A stretch of 64,000 nucleotides of DNA, from contig CM019716.1 in the NCBI GenBank assembly GCA_009760885.1, positions 9,432,438-9,496,437 of the forward strand. The letters run 5' to 3'. The notes below the pieces were generated by a model. The model ran no database searches and was not told the origin of the DNA. It worked only from the letters and a program-made list of their open reading frames with translations. Positions 1 to 10,406 of this stretch are shown in pieces. A program made the translations under genes and the position numbers. Origin of the DNA: Achatina immaculata. Its lineage: Eukaryota > Mollusca > Gastropoda > Stylommatophora > Achatinidae. The number at the start of each line of letters is the position of its first letter. The first letter of the stretch is position 1.

Positions 1-893
1 AAAGAGGCAGAAAACAGTCAGAGATTTGGTTGGTGAGAGGAGAGGGGCAGTAAACAGTCAGAGATTTGGGTGGTGAGAGGAGAGAGGCAGTAAACAGTCA
101 GAGATTTGGGTGGTGGGAGGAGAGAGACAGTAAACGGTCAGAGATTTGGTTGGTGGAAAGAGAGAGGCAGTAAACAGTCCGAGATTTGGGTGGTGAGAGG
201 AGAGAGGCAGTAAGCAATCAGAGATTTGGCTGGTGAGAGGAGAGAGACAGTAAACAATCAGAGATTTGGGTGGTGAGAGGAGAGAGGCAGTAAACAATAG
301 AGATTTGGTTGGTGAGAGGAAAGAGGCAGAAAACAGTCAGAGATTTGGTTGGTGAGAGGAGAGGGGCAGTAAACAGTCATATATTTGGGTGGTGAGAGGA
401 GAGAGGCAGTAAACAGTCAGAGATTTGGGTGGTGAGAGGAGAGAGGCAGTAAACAGTCAGAGATTTGGGTGATGGGAGGAGAGAGACAGTAAACAGTCAG
501 ATATTTGGTTGCTGGGAATAGAGAGGCAGTAAGCAGTCAGAGATTTGACTGGTGGGAGGAAAGAGACAGTAAACAGTCAGAGATTTGCTTGGTGGAAGGA
601 GAGAGACAGTAAACAGTCCGAGATTTGGTTGATGGGAGGAGAGAGACAGTAAACAGTCAGAGATTTGGTTGGTGGGAGGAGAGAGACAGTAAACAGTCAG
701 AGATTTGGTTGGTGGGAGGAGAGAGACAGTAAAGAGTCAGAGATTTGGTTGGTGAGAGGAGAGAGGCAGTAAGCAATCAGAGATTTGGCTGGTGAGAGGA
801 GAGAGACAGTAAACAATCAGAGATTTGGCTGGTGAGAGGAGAGAGGCAGTAAACAATAAGAGATTTGGTTGGTGAGAGGAGAGAGGCATTAAA
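1..893. repeat. 40-bp minisatellite, about 22 copies
   Basis: Head-to-tail 40-bp units built around cagagatttgggtggtgaga followed by a ggagagaggcagtaaa-type half. Copies differ by scattered substitutions and a few 1-bp losses. The array runs off the left edge of the window, so its true length is unknown. The minus strand reads as a Leu/Ser/Pro-rich open frame that simply follows the repeat. Confidence 0.95.
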
Positions 894-1105
894 CAGAGAG
901 AGCTAGAATTGAGAATTATAATAGCAAGGAGAGAAGAGAGAGAATTAGAATAGCTGGGGAAGAAAAAGAGAGAATTAGAATAGCTGGGAAAGAAAGAAGA
1001 ATTAGAATAGCAGGAAAGAAGAAGAGAATTAGAATAGCAGGAAGGAAAAAGAAAGAATTAGAATAGCAGTTAAGAAGAAGAGAGAATTAGAATAACATGG
1101 AAAGA
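894..1105. repeat. Degenerate purine-rich repeat, roughly 25-30 bp
   Basis: Irregular repeats of gagaattagaatagca separated by A/G-rich spacers. There is strong purine bias on the plus strand. The unit length varies, so this is an old or unstable array. Confidence 0.7.
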
Positions 1106-1189
1106 CGACAGATTATTTTTTTTTGTGAATGTACATGAAACTAAATATGTAGACATAGATAAACTCACTACAGTAAAGCTGTGATAAAA

Positions 1190-1290
1190 AATAATTAGAC
1201 TCACTGTGATAACAATTAGACTCACTGTGATAAAAATTAGACTCGCTGTGATAACAAACAATTAAATTCACTGTGATAACAGACAATTAG
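1190..1290. repeat. Short 22-bp repeat, about 4 copies
   Basis: Four imperfect copies of attagactcactgtgataac in tandem. Nothing else is seen in the flanking 1106-1350 stretch, which is AT-rich and without a coding signal. Confidence 0.75.
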
Positions 1291-1350
1291 ATTCATTTTG
1301 AAAAGGTATGAACTTCTTTATTTAATAACAAAACATAAAGGTAAAGCCAT

Positions 1351-2494
1351 ACATGACCGACCTCAGCTAACAAAGGTTATTATACAGAAGATACAATAAC
1401 GTCAGTCTGAAATCTAGATGAGGGGCGTAAAGGTGATGACTGGTTACAGGTACATGACCGACCTCAGCTAACAAAGGTTATTATACAGAAGATACAATAA
1501 CGTCAGTCTGAAATCTAGATGAAGGGCGTAAAGGTGATGACTGGTTGCAGGTACATGACCGACCTCAGCTAACAAAGGTTATTATACAGAAGATACAATA
1601 ACGTCAGTCTGAAATCTAGATGAAGGGCGTAAAGGTGATGACTGGTTACAGGTACATGACCGACCTCAGCTAACAAAGGTTATTATACAGAAGATACAAT
1701 AACGTCAGTCTGAATCTAGATGAGGGGCGTAAAGGTGATGACTGGTTACAGGTACATGACCGACCTCAGCTAACAAAGGTTATTATACAGAAGATACAAT
1801 AACGTCAGTCTGAAATCTAGATGAAGGGTAAAGGTGATGACTGGTTACAGGTACATGACCGACCTCAGCTAACAAAGGTTATTATACAGAAGATACAATA
1901 ACGTCAGTCTGAATCTAGATGAAGGGCGTAAAGGTGATGACTGGTTACAGGTACATGACCGACCTCAGCTAACAAAGGTTATTATACAGAAGATACAATA
2001 ACGTCAGTCTGAAATCTAGATGAAGGGCGTAAAGGTGATGATTGGTTACAGGTACATGACCGACCTCAGCTAACAAAGGTTATTATACAGAAGATACAAT
2101 AACGTCAGTCTGAAATCTAGATGAGGGGCGTAAAGGTGATGACTGGTTACAGGTACATGACCGACCTCAGCTAACAAAGGTTATTATACAGAAGATACAA
2201 TAACGTCAGTCTGAAATCTAGATGAAGGGCGTAAAGGTGATGACTGGTTACAGGTACATGACCGACCTCAGCTAACAAAGGTTATTATACAGAAGATACA
2301 ATAACGTCAGTCTGAAATCTAGATGAAGGGCGTAAAGGTGATGACTGGTTACAGGTACATGACCGACCTCAGCTAACAAAGGTTATTATACAGAAGATAC
2401 AATAACGTCATCTGAAATCTAGATGAAGGGCGTAAAGGTGATGATTGGTTACAGGTACATGACCGACCTCAGCTAACAAAGGTTATTATACAGA
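1351..2494. repeat. 101-bp satellite-like array, about 11.3 copies
   Basis: Units begin acatgaccgacctcagctaa and repeat every 101 bp (1351, 1452, 1553 and so on). Identity between units is very high, with only a few 1-3 bp indels (for example the shortened gaagggtaaagg at about 1825). The last unit stops partway at cagaag and passes directly into the RNase H remnant. The homogeneity suggests recent expansion or gene conversion. Confidence 0.96.
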
Positions 2495-3211
2495 AGGGCC
2501 GTGAATGTAGAGACTGGGCACAGGGGGCAGATGAACTTTGGGTTCAAGATCTCATCCAGCATCACTGTGGCTCTTCCGACACGGTCATATATACAGATAG
2601 CTCAGTGACTTGAACCAGCAGAAGTGGTTGGGGTTTTGTTGCCTACCACAATGGAAGAGTAGCGGCACAGGGTTGGGAGACTTTGAAGTCAGCACATCAA
2701 GCATGCGCATGAAAACTGAGGATGTGTCGGCGGCAATAGAATAGTTCGTTGCTCATGATGTGGTTAATGTTGTCATTGTGACGGATTCACAGAGTGTGCT
2801 TGGTAAGGCTGAGAAGAATTTGCTTTGAAAAGAATGAGTTAATCTGTTAAGCCAGTCAACTGTGACAAGCCTAACCTGGCCGGAATACATGGCCATGATG
2901 TGGCAGACAGACTTGCTGGACAGGCTAAAATAAATGACAGGCTGAGAACGGACAAGAGCGACATTGTTAAAGTTGTACTGGACAGACTGGGGGAAAATAA
3001 AGAGCCGGAGTAGAAGAACATTGTAGCTGTGAAGAGATTGTTGGAGCTAGGACAAATTAAAGATGCTGGCAGGAAATCTGTGCGGCAAAAACGCATCGTA
3101 AACAACCAATACTTTGTGGGAACTTTTAGCAAACATACTCTTGGCTGGATGCTGCGGCATGCGACGGGGCATATATGGGGCTGTCCTGAATGCAGAGAGG
3201 CCGGAGTCTGA
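2495..3211 (+). pseudogene. RNase H domain remnant of a LINE (copy 1)
   Basis: This is the decayed C-terminal part of a retrotransposon polyprotein with an RNase H fold. Read across three shifted frames, the catalytic landmarks are visible in order: IYTDSSVT (first Asp), SSMRMKTEDVSAAIE (Glu) and VIVTDSQSVLGKAEKNLL (second Asp). These are followed by DRLAGQAK-like text and the typical basic tail MKRLLELGQIKDAGRKSVRQ (3029 onward) ending GHIWGCPECREAGV. At least four in-frame stops and two frame changes make it non-functional. RNase H tails of this kind are common in molluscan LINE copies; the clade cannot be fixed because no reverse transcriptase is attached. It is the left member of a segment triplication. 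Confidence 0.8.
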
Positions 3212-3714
3212 TTTTGAAGCTTTGAACAAAGCATAAAGTTGTAACGTTATTCTTACAAAAACAACCAGGGCACCTGCTCCTGCCTTGTTTAATGTCAACA
3301 ATACGTTCTGTGAAAAAAATAAGCCATGAAGCTGTTCCTACATTTTTTCTTAAATAGTTTTAAAATTTTGTGAAAAAAAAAATAGGTCGTTGTGTGATTT
3401 GGACGTTATTTGGGTGGAGGGAGTTGTGCTAGGCATTCACGTGAACATACCACGTGATGGAGGATAGCCTCGTTTTGACCAGTCAGATTTTTAGATAGAG
3501 TCCACTCCCGATTGCTCGCAGGGAAACGCTTGGTCCGTGGATGAGGTCTCCAAGTTTGTTCAGTTCAGAGAAGCTGATTTATGAAGTGCTGTTTGTTTTT
3601 AGTTTGTTGTTATCAGGAATATGAGTTTAGCAGTATGTTTGTTGTTTGTCAGGAGTATGAGATTTCATGAATTGTTATCACAGTGTTATTCAGAAGTCAA
3701 AATGGGAAAATAAT

Positions 3715-4519
3715 TCATGATTTAATATTCCCTGATCTATAATACAGCAGTTATTGTTATATTCCTTGATTTGTAGTACAGCAGTGATTGTTATGTTCCT
3801 TGATCTGTAGTGCAGCAGTGATTGTTATGTTCCTTGATCTGTAGTACAGCAGCGATTGTCATGTTCTTTGATCTGTAGTACAGCAGTGATGTTATGTTCC
3901 TTGATCTGTAGTACAGCAGTGATTATTATGTTCCTTGATCTGTGTACAGCAGTGATGTTATGTTCCTTGATCTGTAGTACAGCAGTGATTGTTATGTTCT
4001 TTGATCTGTAGTACAGCAGTGATTGTTATGTTCCTTGATCTGTAGTACAGCAGTGATTGTTATGTTCCTTGATCTGTAGTACAGCAGTGATTGTTATGTT
4101 CCTTGATCTGTAGTACAGCAGTGATTGTTATGTTCCTTGATCTGTAGTACAGCAGTGATTATGTTCCTTGATCTGTAGTACAGCAGTGATTGTTATGTTC
4201 CTTGATCTGTAGTACAGCAGTGATTGTTATGTTCCTTGATCTGTAGTACAGCAGTGATTGTTATGTTCCTTGATCTGTAGTACAACAGTGATTGTTATGT
4301 TCTTTGATCTGTAGTACAGCAGTGATTATGTTCGTTGATCTGCAGTACAACAGTGATTGTTATGTTCCTTGATCTGTAGTACAGCAGTGATTATGTTCCT
4401 TGATCTGTAGTACAGCAGTGATTATGTTCCTTGATCTGTAGTACAGCAGTGATTGTTATGTTCTTTGATATGTATTGCAGCAGTGATTATGTTCCTTGAT
4501 CTGTAGTACAGCAGTGATT
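3715..4519. repeat. 34-bp minisatellite, first block
   Basis: Units of gtagtacagcagtgattgtt plus atgttccttgatct repeat every 34 bp, with some 30-33 bp shortened copies. The block fills the space between RNase H copies 1 and 2. The spacer 3212-3714 before it carries no gene that I can see. Confidence 0.95.
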
Positions 4520-5056
4520 AGCGGCACAGGTGTGGGAGACTTTGAATGTCAGCACATCAAGCATGCGCATGAAACTGAGGATGTGTCGGCGGCAATAGAA
4601 TAGTTCGTTGCTCATGATGTGGTTATGTTGTCATTGTGACGGTCACAAGTGTGCTTGGTAAGGCTGAGAAGAATTTGCTTTGAAAAGAATGAGTTAATCT
4701 GTTAAGCCAGTCAACTGTGACAAGCCTAACCTGGCCGGAATACATGGCATGATGTGGCAGACAGACTTGCTGGACAGGCTAAAATAAATGACAGGCTGAG
4801 AACGGACAAGAGCGACTTGTAAAGTTGTACTGGACAGACTGGGGGAAAATAAAGAGCCGGAGTAGAAGAACATTGTAGCTGTGAAGAGATTGTTGGAGCT
4901 AGGACAAATTAAAGATGCTGGCAGGAAATCTGTGCGGCAAAAACGCATCGTAAACAACACAATACTTTGTGGGAACTTTTAGCAAACATACTCTTGGCTG
5001 GATGCTGCGGCATGCGACGGGGCATATAGGGGCTGTCCTGAATGCAGAGAGCCGGA
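4520..5056 (+). pseudogene. RNase H domain remnant of a LINE (copy 2)
   Basis: Second copy of the RNase H tail, starting later than copy 1 (it lacks the first Asp region). The TDSQS Asp region is further damaged by small deletions (cggtcacaagtg). The LLELGQIKDAGRKSVRQKRI tail is still legible, with an extra base at about 4959 that breaks the frame. It is non-functional. Confidence 0.75.
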
Positions 5057-5574
5057 GTCTGATTTTGAAGCTTTGAACAAAAGCATAAAGTTGTAACGTT
5101 ATTCTTACAAAAAACAACCAGGGCACCTGCTCCTGCCTTGTTTAATGTCAACAATACGTTCTGTGAAAAAAATAAGCCATGAAGCTGTTCCTACATTTTT
5201 TCTTAAATAGTTTTAAAATTTTGTGAAAAAAAAAATAGTCGTTGTGATTTGGTTATTTGGGTGGAGGGAGTTGTGTAGGCATTCACGTGAACATACCACG
5301 TGATGGAGGATAGCCTCGTTTTGACCAGTCAGATTTTTACGATAGAGTCCACTCCCGATGCTCGCAGGGAAACGCTTGGTCCGTGGATGAGGTCTCCAAG
5401 TTTGTTCAGTTCAGAGAAGCTGATTTATGAAGTGCTGTTTGTTTTTTAGTTTGTTGTTATCAGGAAATAGTTTAGCAGTATGTTGTTGTTTGTCAGGAGT
5501 ATGAGATTTCATGAATTGTTATCACAGTGTTATTCAGAAGTCAAAATGGGAAAATAATTCATGATGATTAATAT

Positions 5575-5797
5575 TCCCTGATCTATAATACAGCAGTTTG
5601 TATATCCTTGATTTGTAGTACAGCAGTGATTGTTATGTTCCTTGATCTGTAGTGCAGCAGTGATTGTTATGTTCCTTGATCTGTAGTACAGCAGCGATTG
5701 TCATGTTCTTTGATCTGTAGTACAGCAGTGATTGTTATGTTACTTGATCTGTAGTACAGCAGTGATTATGTTCCTTGATCTGTAGTACAGCAGTGTT
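5575..5797. repeat. 34-bp minisatellite, second block
   Basis: Same 34-bp unit as the block at 3715, about six copies. It is broken off within a unit where the third spacer copy begins (gcagtg joined to ttgctcgcagg). The junction is a likely recombination point. Confidence 0.9.
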
Positions 5798-6009
5798 GCT
5801 CGCAGGGAAACGCTTGGTCCGTGGATGAGGTCTCCAGTTTGTTCAGTTCAGAGAAGCTGATTTATGAAGTGCTGTTTGTTTTAGTTGTTGTTATCAGGAT
5901 ATGAGTTTAGCAGTATGTTTGTTGTTTGTCAGGAGTATGAGATTTCATGAATTGTTATCACAGTGTTATTCAGAAGTCAAAATGGGAAAATAATTCATGA
6001 TTTAATATT

Positions 6010-6553
6010 CCCTGATCTATAATACAGCAGTTATTGTTTATTGCCTTGATTTGTAGTACAGCAGTGATTGTTATGTTCCTTGATCTGTAGTGCAGCAGGT
6101 TGTTATGTTCCTTGATCTGTAGTACAGCAGTGATTGTCATGTTCCTTGATCTGTAGTACAGCAGTGATGTTATGTTCCTTGATCTGTAGTACAGCAGTGA
6201 TTATTTCCTTGATCTGTGTACAGCAGTGATGTTATGTTCCTTGATCTGTAGTACAGCAGTGATTGTTATGTTCCTTGATCTGTATACAGCAGTGATTGTT
6301 ATGTTCCTTGATCTGTAGTACAGCAGTGATGTTATGTTCCTTGATCTGTAGTCAGCAGTGATTGTTATGTTCCTTGATCTGTAGTACAGCAGTGATTGTT
6401 ATGTTCCTTGACTGTAGTACAGCAGTGATTATGTTCCTTGATCTGTAGTACAGCAGTGATTGTTATGTTCCTTGATCTGTAGTACAGCAGTGATTGTCAT
6501 GTTCCTTGATCTGTAGTACAGCAGTGATTGTCATGTTCCTTGATCTGTAGTCA
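6010..6553. repeat. 34-bp minisatellite, third block
   Basis: About 16 copies of the same 34-bp unit, with several copies lacking one or two bases. The array ends at gatctgtagtcaattgcaat, where non-repetitive sequence resumes. Confidence 0.93.
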
Positions 6554-7133
6554 ATTGCAATGATGATTTCTTTGTTTACTTATTCAGTGACAGTAGTTAT
6601 TTATTTACATATTTGTTTATCCTATCATGTTCAACTTACTATGTGTTCATTGAAACATAATACTACGGTGGATTTACTATCCAGAGCAATAGTAAATCTA
6701 ATGCTATATTTTTTTTTAAAAAAGGACGCTCTAATGTTGGTGGTCTCGACGTCTAGTGTTAGTTACCATGATAAATTTGCATACCTGAGCAGCTCAATGG
6801 ACATTCTACTTTTCTACGACGCAGTGGAAATTCATTTGCCCGTTTATTTTAATTACCCTCTGTTCTCTGTGTCCACTTGCGTCGTCGCGATTCTGCTACA
6901 GTACTGCCGAAACCACGCGATAAAAGACAATTGAAACATCCGATCCGAAAGTCATTTCACAAAAAGAAAGAAACAGTAAAGGAAAACCATGTACCATCAT
7001 TGTATTTTTCTTCATCGCAATTATAGCACAGAGTAAAATCTGGAAATTTGAAAAGAAAAGTAGCACTTTCGTTTTTCTTTCTGCGCAGCTCCAAATATTC
7101 TGTGCGCGGTCGCGCACTCGCGCATCTTAGAAG
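6554..7133. other. Non-repetitive stretch, no recognised gene
   Basis: AT-rich at the left and CpG-containing toward the right. One plus-strand open frame (6560-6934, 124 codons) gives a hydrophobic translation without any motif I know. I do not call it a gene. A perfect 7-bp inverted repeat with a 2-bp spacer, GTGCGCG-gt-CGCGCAC, lies at 7102-7117. Confidence 0.5.
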
Positions 7134-7315
7134 AAACAGTGGTGTACACCCCATTGTGAGATACATGTGTAATGTACAGTGTAGGAGAGACATGTACTGT
7201 ACAGTGTATACCTGAGTGTTAGAGAAACGTGTACTGTACAGTGTGTACCTGAGTGTTAGACGTGTAGTGTACAGTGTGTACCTGAGTGTTAGATTGTACT
7301 GTACAATGTATACAC
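7134..7315. repeat. Irregular 40-50 bp repeat
   Basis: Four imperfect copies of gtgtacctgagtgttaga joined to tgtactgtacagtg elements. Each unit contains the self-complementary tgtaca or gtactgtac core, so the strand can fold on itself. Confidence 0.8.
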
Positions 7316-7329
7316 CAAAATGTGATGAC

Positions 7330-8230
7330 TTTAAAACACACGAAGGAACCATTTTGATTAAAATAGCGAGCGCACAGTTGTAACGTTTCGGTTTACGGTT
7401 TAATCACAAAAAAACATACGGGACAAAGAAACGGGAGAACAAAGAATATAAATCCACATCAGCGATATACATGGAAAAAATAACAGAACCAGTGAAGTAT
7501 TGTGAATGTTTAAATGAAGACTTGTGAGGTGTGATACCGACCTGACTGGTAAAGAGGAAGTGAGGAAAAGGAGAGAGGGAGGAGATACAGTAGTTGGCAA
7601 ACCGAGAAAAGAGTGAGTGAAATAAACAGCTGGAGTAGAGGGTTTGTAACAAGATGTGCTGAAGGTCCTGGAATATCAGTTGCAGGTGAGAAAGAGTGGA
7701 TGAGAACTTAGTAGTGACGGAATATGACTGGAGAAATGAAAGGTTAAGTTTCAAGTTCACTCGGTGTGGTTCCAGTGTCACATAACACAGCATGCAATAT
7801 TAAAGCGGCAGGCGGCTTATGTCGTCGGTGCGACATTGTCTTACGGCTGTTATTAGGACATTAGACTTGTAGCTGTAGTTATGGTCGACGAAATGATTAG
7901 AAACTGGCTTAGAAGCATTCTGGGAGATGTTATAAAGATGTTTCTGCATGCTGTCACCTAATCTGAGACCTGTTTCTCCAATATAAGTTATGGCACACTT
8001 TTTGCACACAGTGGCGTACATTACTTAACGGGACATGCGTGTACATTGCGGCTCATGAAACGTGAAGATATTTTTGGAAAAAAGCAATCGATTTTCTTTG
8101 TTCAGATTTCATGTCAGGTGACTCAGTCAGAGCATCTGCGCTTTGTGATCCCGACACAGGCAAGATCCCACTTTAAGGTGTCTGTGTATGTGGATTATGT
8201 GGATGTCCTTCACATCTAGCTCCTGTTTGT
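7330..8230 (-). pseudogene. Penelope-like element, GIY-YIG endonuclease end
   Basis: The frame at 8021-7800 reads MYATVCKKCAITYIGETGLR and continues RLGD, HL and KPVSNHF. This is the GIY-YIG nuclease signature region of Penelope-like retroelements: a Cys-containing lead-in, a degenerate GIY (ITY), YIG, the Arg of GLRLGD and the His of KHL. The family normally places this domain after a reverse transcriptase, which is absent here. A stop codon (TAA) sits three codons upstream of the Met, and the preceding Cys-rich linker (8022-8230) is shifted in frame, so the copy is dead. Downstream (7330-7793) is non-coding 3' tail sequence containing cgaaacgttacaa. Related tails may lie at 20205 and 53390. 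Identity of the domain is fairly sure; the element borders are not. Confidence 0.72.
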
Positions 8231-8295
8231 AGGTTAACTACGGAAAATGGGGGGGGGATGGAAAGGTGGCACTAATTTAACTGTGTCAGATACAG

Positions 8296-8690
8296 GTCTG
8301 TTTTTTCTGAACGCTTTTTTGATGTTCACTTTCTGGATACACGTCTCAGGACTTTTCTGAACGCCTTTTTGATGTTCACTTTCTAGATACTAGTATCTAT
8401 TTTTTTCTGAACGCCTCTTTGATGTTCATCTTCTGGATACAAGTCTTTTATTTCTGAACGGCACTTTGATGTTCACTTTCTAAGTACAAGATTCTTTATC
8501 TGAACGGCACTTTGATGTTCACTTTCTAAGTACAAGATTCTTTATCTGAACGGCACTTTGATGTTCACTTTCTGGATACAAATCTTTTTTTTTTCTGAAC
8601 GCCACTTTGATGTTCACTTTCTGGATGCAAGTCTCAGGATTTTTCTGAACAGCTCTTTCATGTTCACTTTCTGGATACGGTTGTCTGTGT
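8296..8690. repeat. 55-60 bp minisatellite, about 7 copies
   Basis: Units pair ttttctgaacgccttttt with gatgttcactttctggatac and then a variable link (aagtctcagg or aagattctttat). Unit length varies from about 50 to 62 bp. The unit leads without a break into the TG-rich array. Confidence 0.88.
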
Positions 8691-8696
8691 CTGCTT

Positions 8697-9205
8697 TTAT
8701 GTTTGTATATGTGTGTCTGTGTGTGTTTTTATTTATGTCTGTGTGTATGTGTTTTAATGTGTGTATCTGTGTGTCTGAGTGTTTTTATGTGTGTGTCTGT
8801 GTGTATGTTTGTTTTTATGTGTGTGTCTGTGTATATGTTTGTTTTTATGTGTGTATGTGAATTTTTTTACATGTGTCTGCGTATATATGTGTGCTTTGTA
8901 TGTGGCTGTGTATGTGTGGGTGTTTATATGTGTGTCTGTGTGTGTTTGTGTTTTATATGTGTCTGTGTGTATGTGTGTGTCTTTATATGTGTCTCTGGGT
9001 ATGGGTGTTTTTATGTGTATGTCTGTGTGTATATGTATTTTTATATGTGTCTGTGTGTGTGCGTTTGAATATGTTTTTGTGCTTTTATAATGTCTGTGTG
9101 TACATGTGTGTTTTATGTGTGTCTATGTGTGTTTTTATGTTTGGGTCTTTTTGTATGTGTGTTCTTTTATATGTGTGTTTGTGTGTTTGAGTGTTGTTAT
9201 AGGTG
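8697..9205. repeat. TG-rich arm of a strand-switching simple repeat
   Basis: A complex array of (TG)n blocks with tctgtg, tatg and tttttatg punctuation, such as tgtgtctgtgtgtatgtttg. The plus strand is almost purely G and T with some A. It abuts a CA-rich array of reverse-complement composition at about 9205. Overlapping open frames (Cys/Val/Met-rich) are consequences of the repeat. Confidence 0.93.
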
Positions 9206-9992
9206 TGAAAACATACATACACACATATACATGAAAACACATGTACACAGACACATAAAAAACACATATCCACAGACACATAAAAATACACATACCCACA
9301 AAAATACACATACACACAGACATATAAAAATATACATATCCACAGACACATAAAAATACACATACCCACAGACATAAAAATGTACATACACAGACGCATA
9401 AAAACACATATACCCACGGACACATAAAAATACACATACCCACAGACCCATAAAAATACACATACCCACAGACACATAAAAATACACATATACTGATACA
9501 TATAAAACCACACATACACATAAACATCTAAAAACAAACAATCAATCATATACACAAAAAACACGTACACAGACACACATAAAAACAAATAGACACAGCC
9601 ACATAAAAATACCCATTCACACATATAAAACACACACATAGACACATAAAAACATACATTAATATAAAAACAAACATTCCCACGGACACATAAAAACACA
9701 CACATACGCAAAGACATAAAAACACACACATACACACTTAGATGTAAAACATACTAACACACGGACACATAAAACACATTTACAGAGACGTATAAAAACA
9801 CATACATATAAAACACATATAAAACACATACATACAAGCATACAAAACACACAGGCACAAAGACATGTAAAAACACACATACACACATACAAATAAGAAC
9901 ACACACTCAGACATAAAAACACACAGACACATTAAAACACACACATACCTACACATAAAAACCACACACATAAACAAAGACACATAAAAACA
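9206..9992. repeat. CA-rich arm of the same strand-switching repeat
   Basis: This array carries the reverse complement of the preceding pattern (cacagacacataaaaataca, cacatacccacagacacat). With 8697-9205 it forms an imperfect inverted repeat with arms of about 0.5 kb and almost no spacer. It can form a long hairpin or cruciform. Confidence 0.93.
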
Positions 9993-10122
9993 CGATATTT
10001 CTAAGCGGGCCTGGACGCCTGTGGCTAAACATTTTTGCCTTGGCAACCACAGGGGCTCTTATTATACGACTGTATAATATGTGTATAATATGTGTATAAT
10101 ATGTGTATATATATGCAGAAAC
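9993..10122. other. Short unique stretch and 16-bp TA-rich repeat
   Basis: Contains an unrecognised segment with ggcctggacgcctgtggct and then three copies of tataatatgtg (10069-10110). The TA-rich copies directly abut the 3' end of the RLE-type LINE, so they may be its tail or its target. Confidence 0.4.
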
Positions 10123-10406
10123 TCTCGAAACTCTCTACCGTAGAAAGCGGAACAACAACACAACTCCTTCAGATCATCAGAGGAAGTACCCCTCTCAGAC
10201 AAGTGTCTCGGCCCTTTAAACTCCTGACACTCTAAGGGGGGTGGGCCCCTCTGGGTCATGACTCCCACAGGTCTTGTGAGTTGTTGCCTTTTTTTTCCCG
10301 GTTCCGGGATCGAACCCATGATCTTCCAGTTGTCACTGCACTTTTTTTTAAGTGCGTATTTAGCGATTTAGCTACGGAGGACTGGTACTGGTTGTGGCAA
10401 ATGAAA
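10123..10406 (-). other. 3' UTR of RLE-type LINE with tRNA-like segment (copy 1)
   Basis: On the minus strand, downstream of the stop codon, there is an A-box-like tagctaaatcgc, a hairpin GCACTT...AAGTGC with an A-rich loop, and GGTTCGATCCC, which matches the pol III B-box consensus exactly. Then comes a segment with two short conserved blocks, gtgtcaggagttta and ctgatgatctgaaggagttg. The same order is present after the plus-strand copy at 59517. I infer a tRNA-derived 3' tail, as in many LINE/SINE pairs. It is not a functional tRNA gene, because the acceptor stem cannot close. Confidence 0.65.

Larger units (their letters stand above)
2661..6555. repeat. Segment triplication: RNase H remnant, spacer and 34-bp array
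   Basis: A block running from agcggcacagg through the RNase H tail, a 500-bp spacer and a 34-bp array occurs at about 2661-4519 and again at 4520-5797. A third partial copy starts inside the spacer at about 5797 (tgctcgcagggaaacgcttg). The copies are nearly identical but differ by many single-base losses in copies 2 and 3, for example ggccatg to ggcatg near 4745 and atatatgggg to atatagggg near 5027. The order suggests unequal exchange, with possible residual sequencing error. Confidence 0.85.

Noticed and set aside
2839..3234. 131-codon minus-strand open frame opposite the RNase H remnant
   Set aside because: The plus strand has recognisable RNase H text; the minus frame is its shadow.
6560..6934. 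124-codon plus-strand open frame in unique DNA
   Set aside because: Hydrophobic and AT-driven, no motif, no splice or promoter context; possible but unsupported.
8703..9735. Several overlapping 100-216 codon frames in the TG/CA array
   Set aside because: Simple-repeat translation in many frames on both strands.
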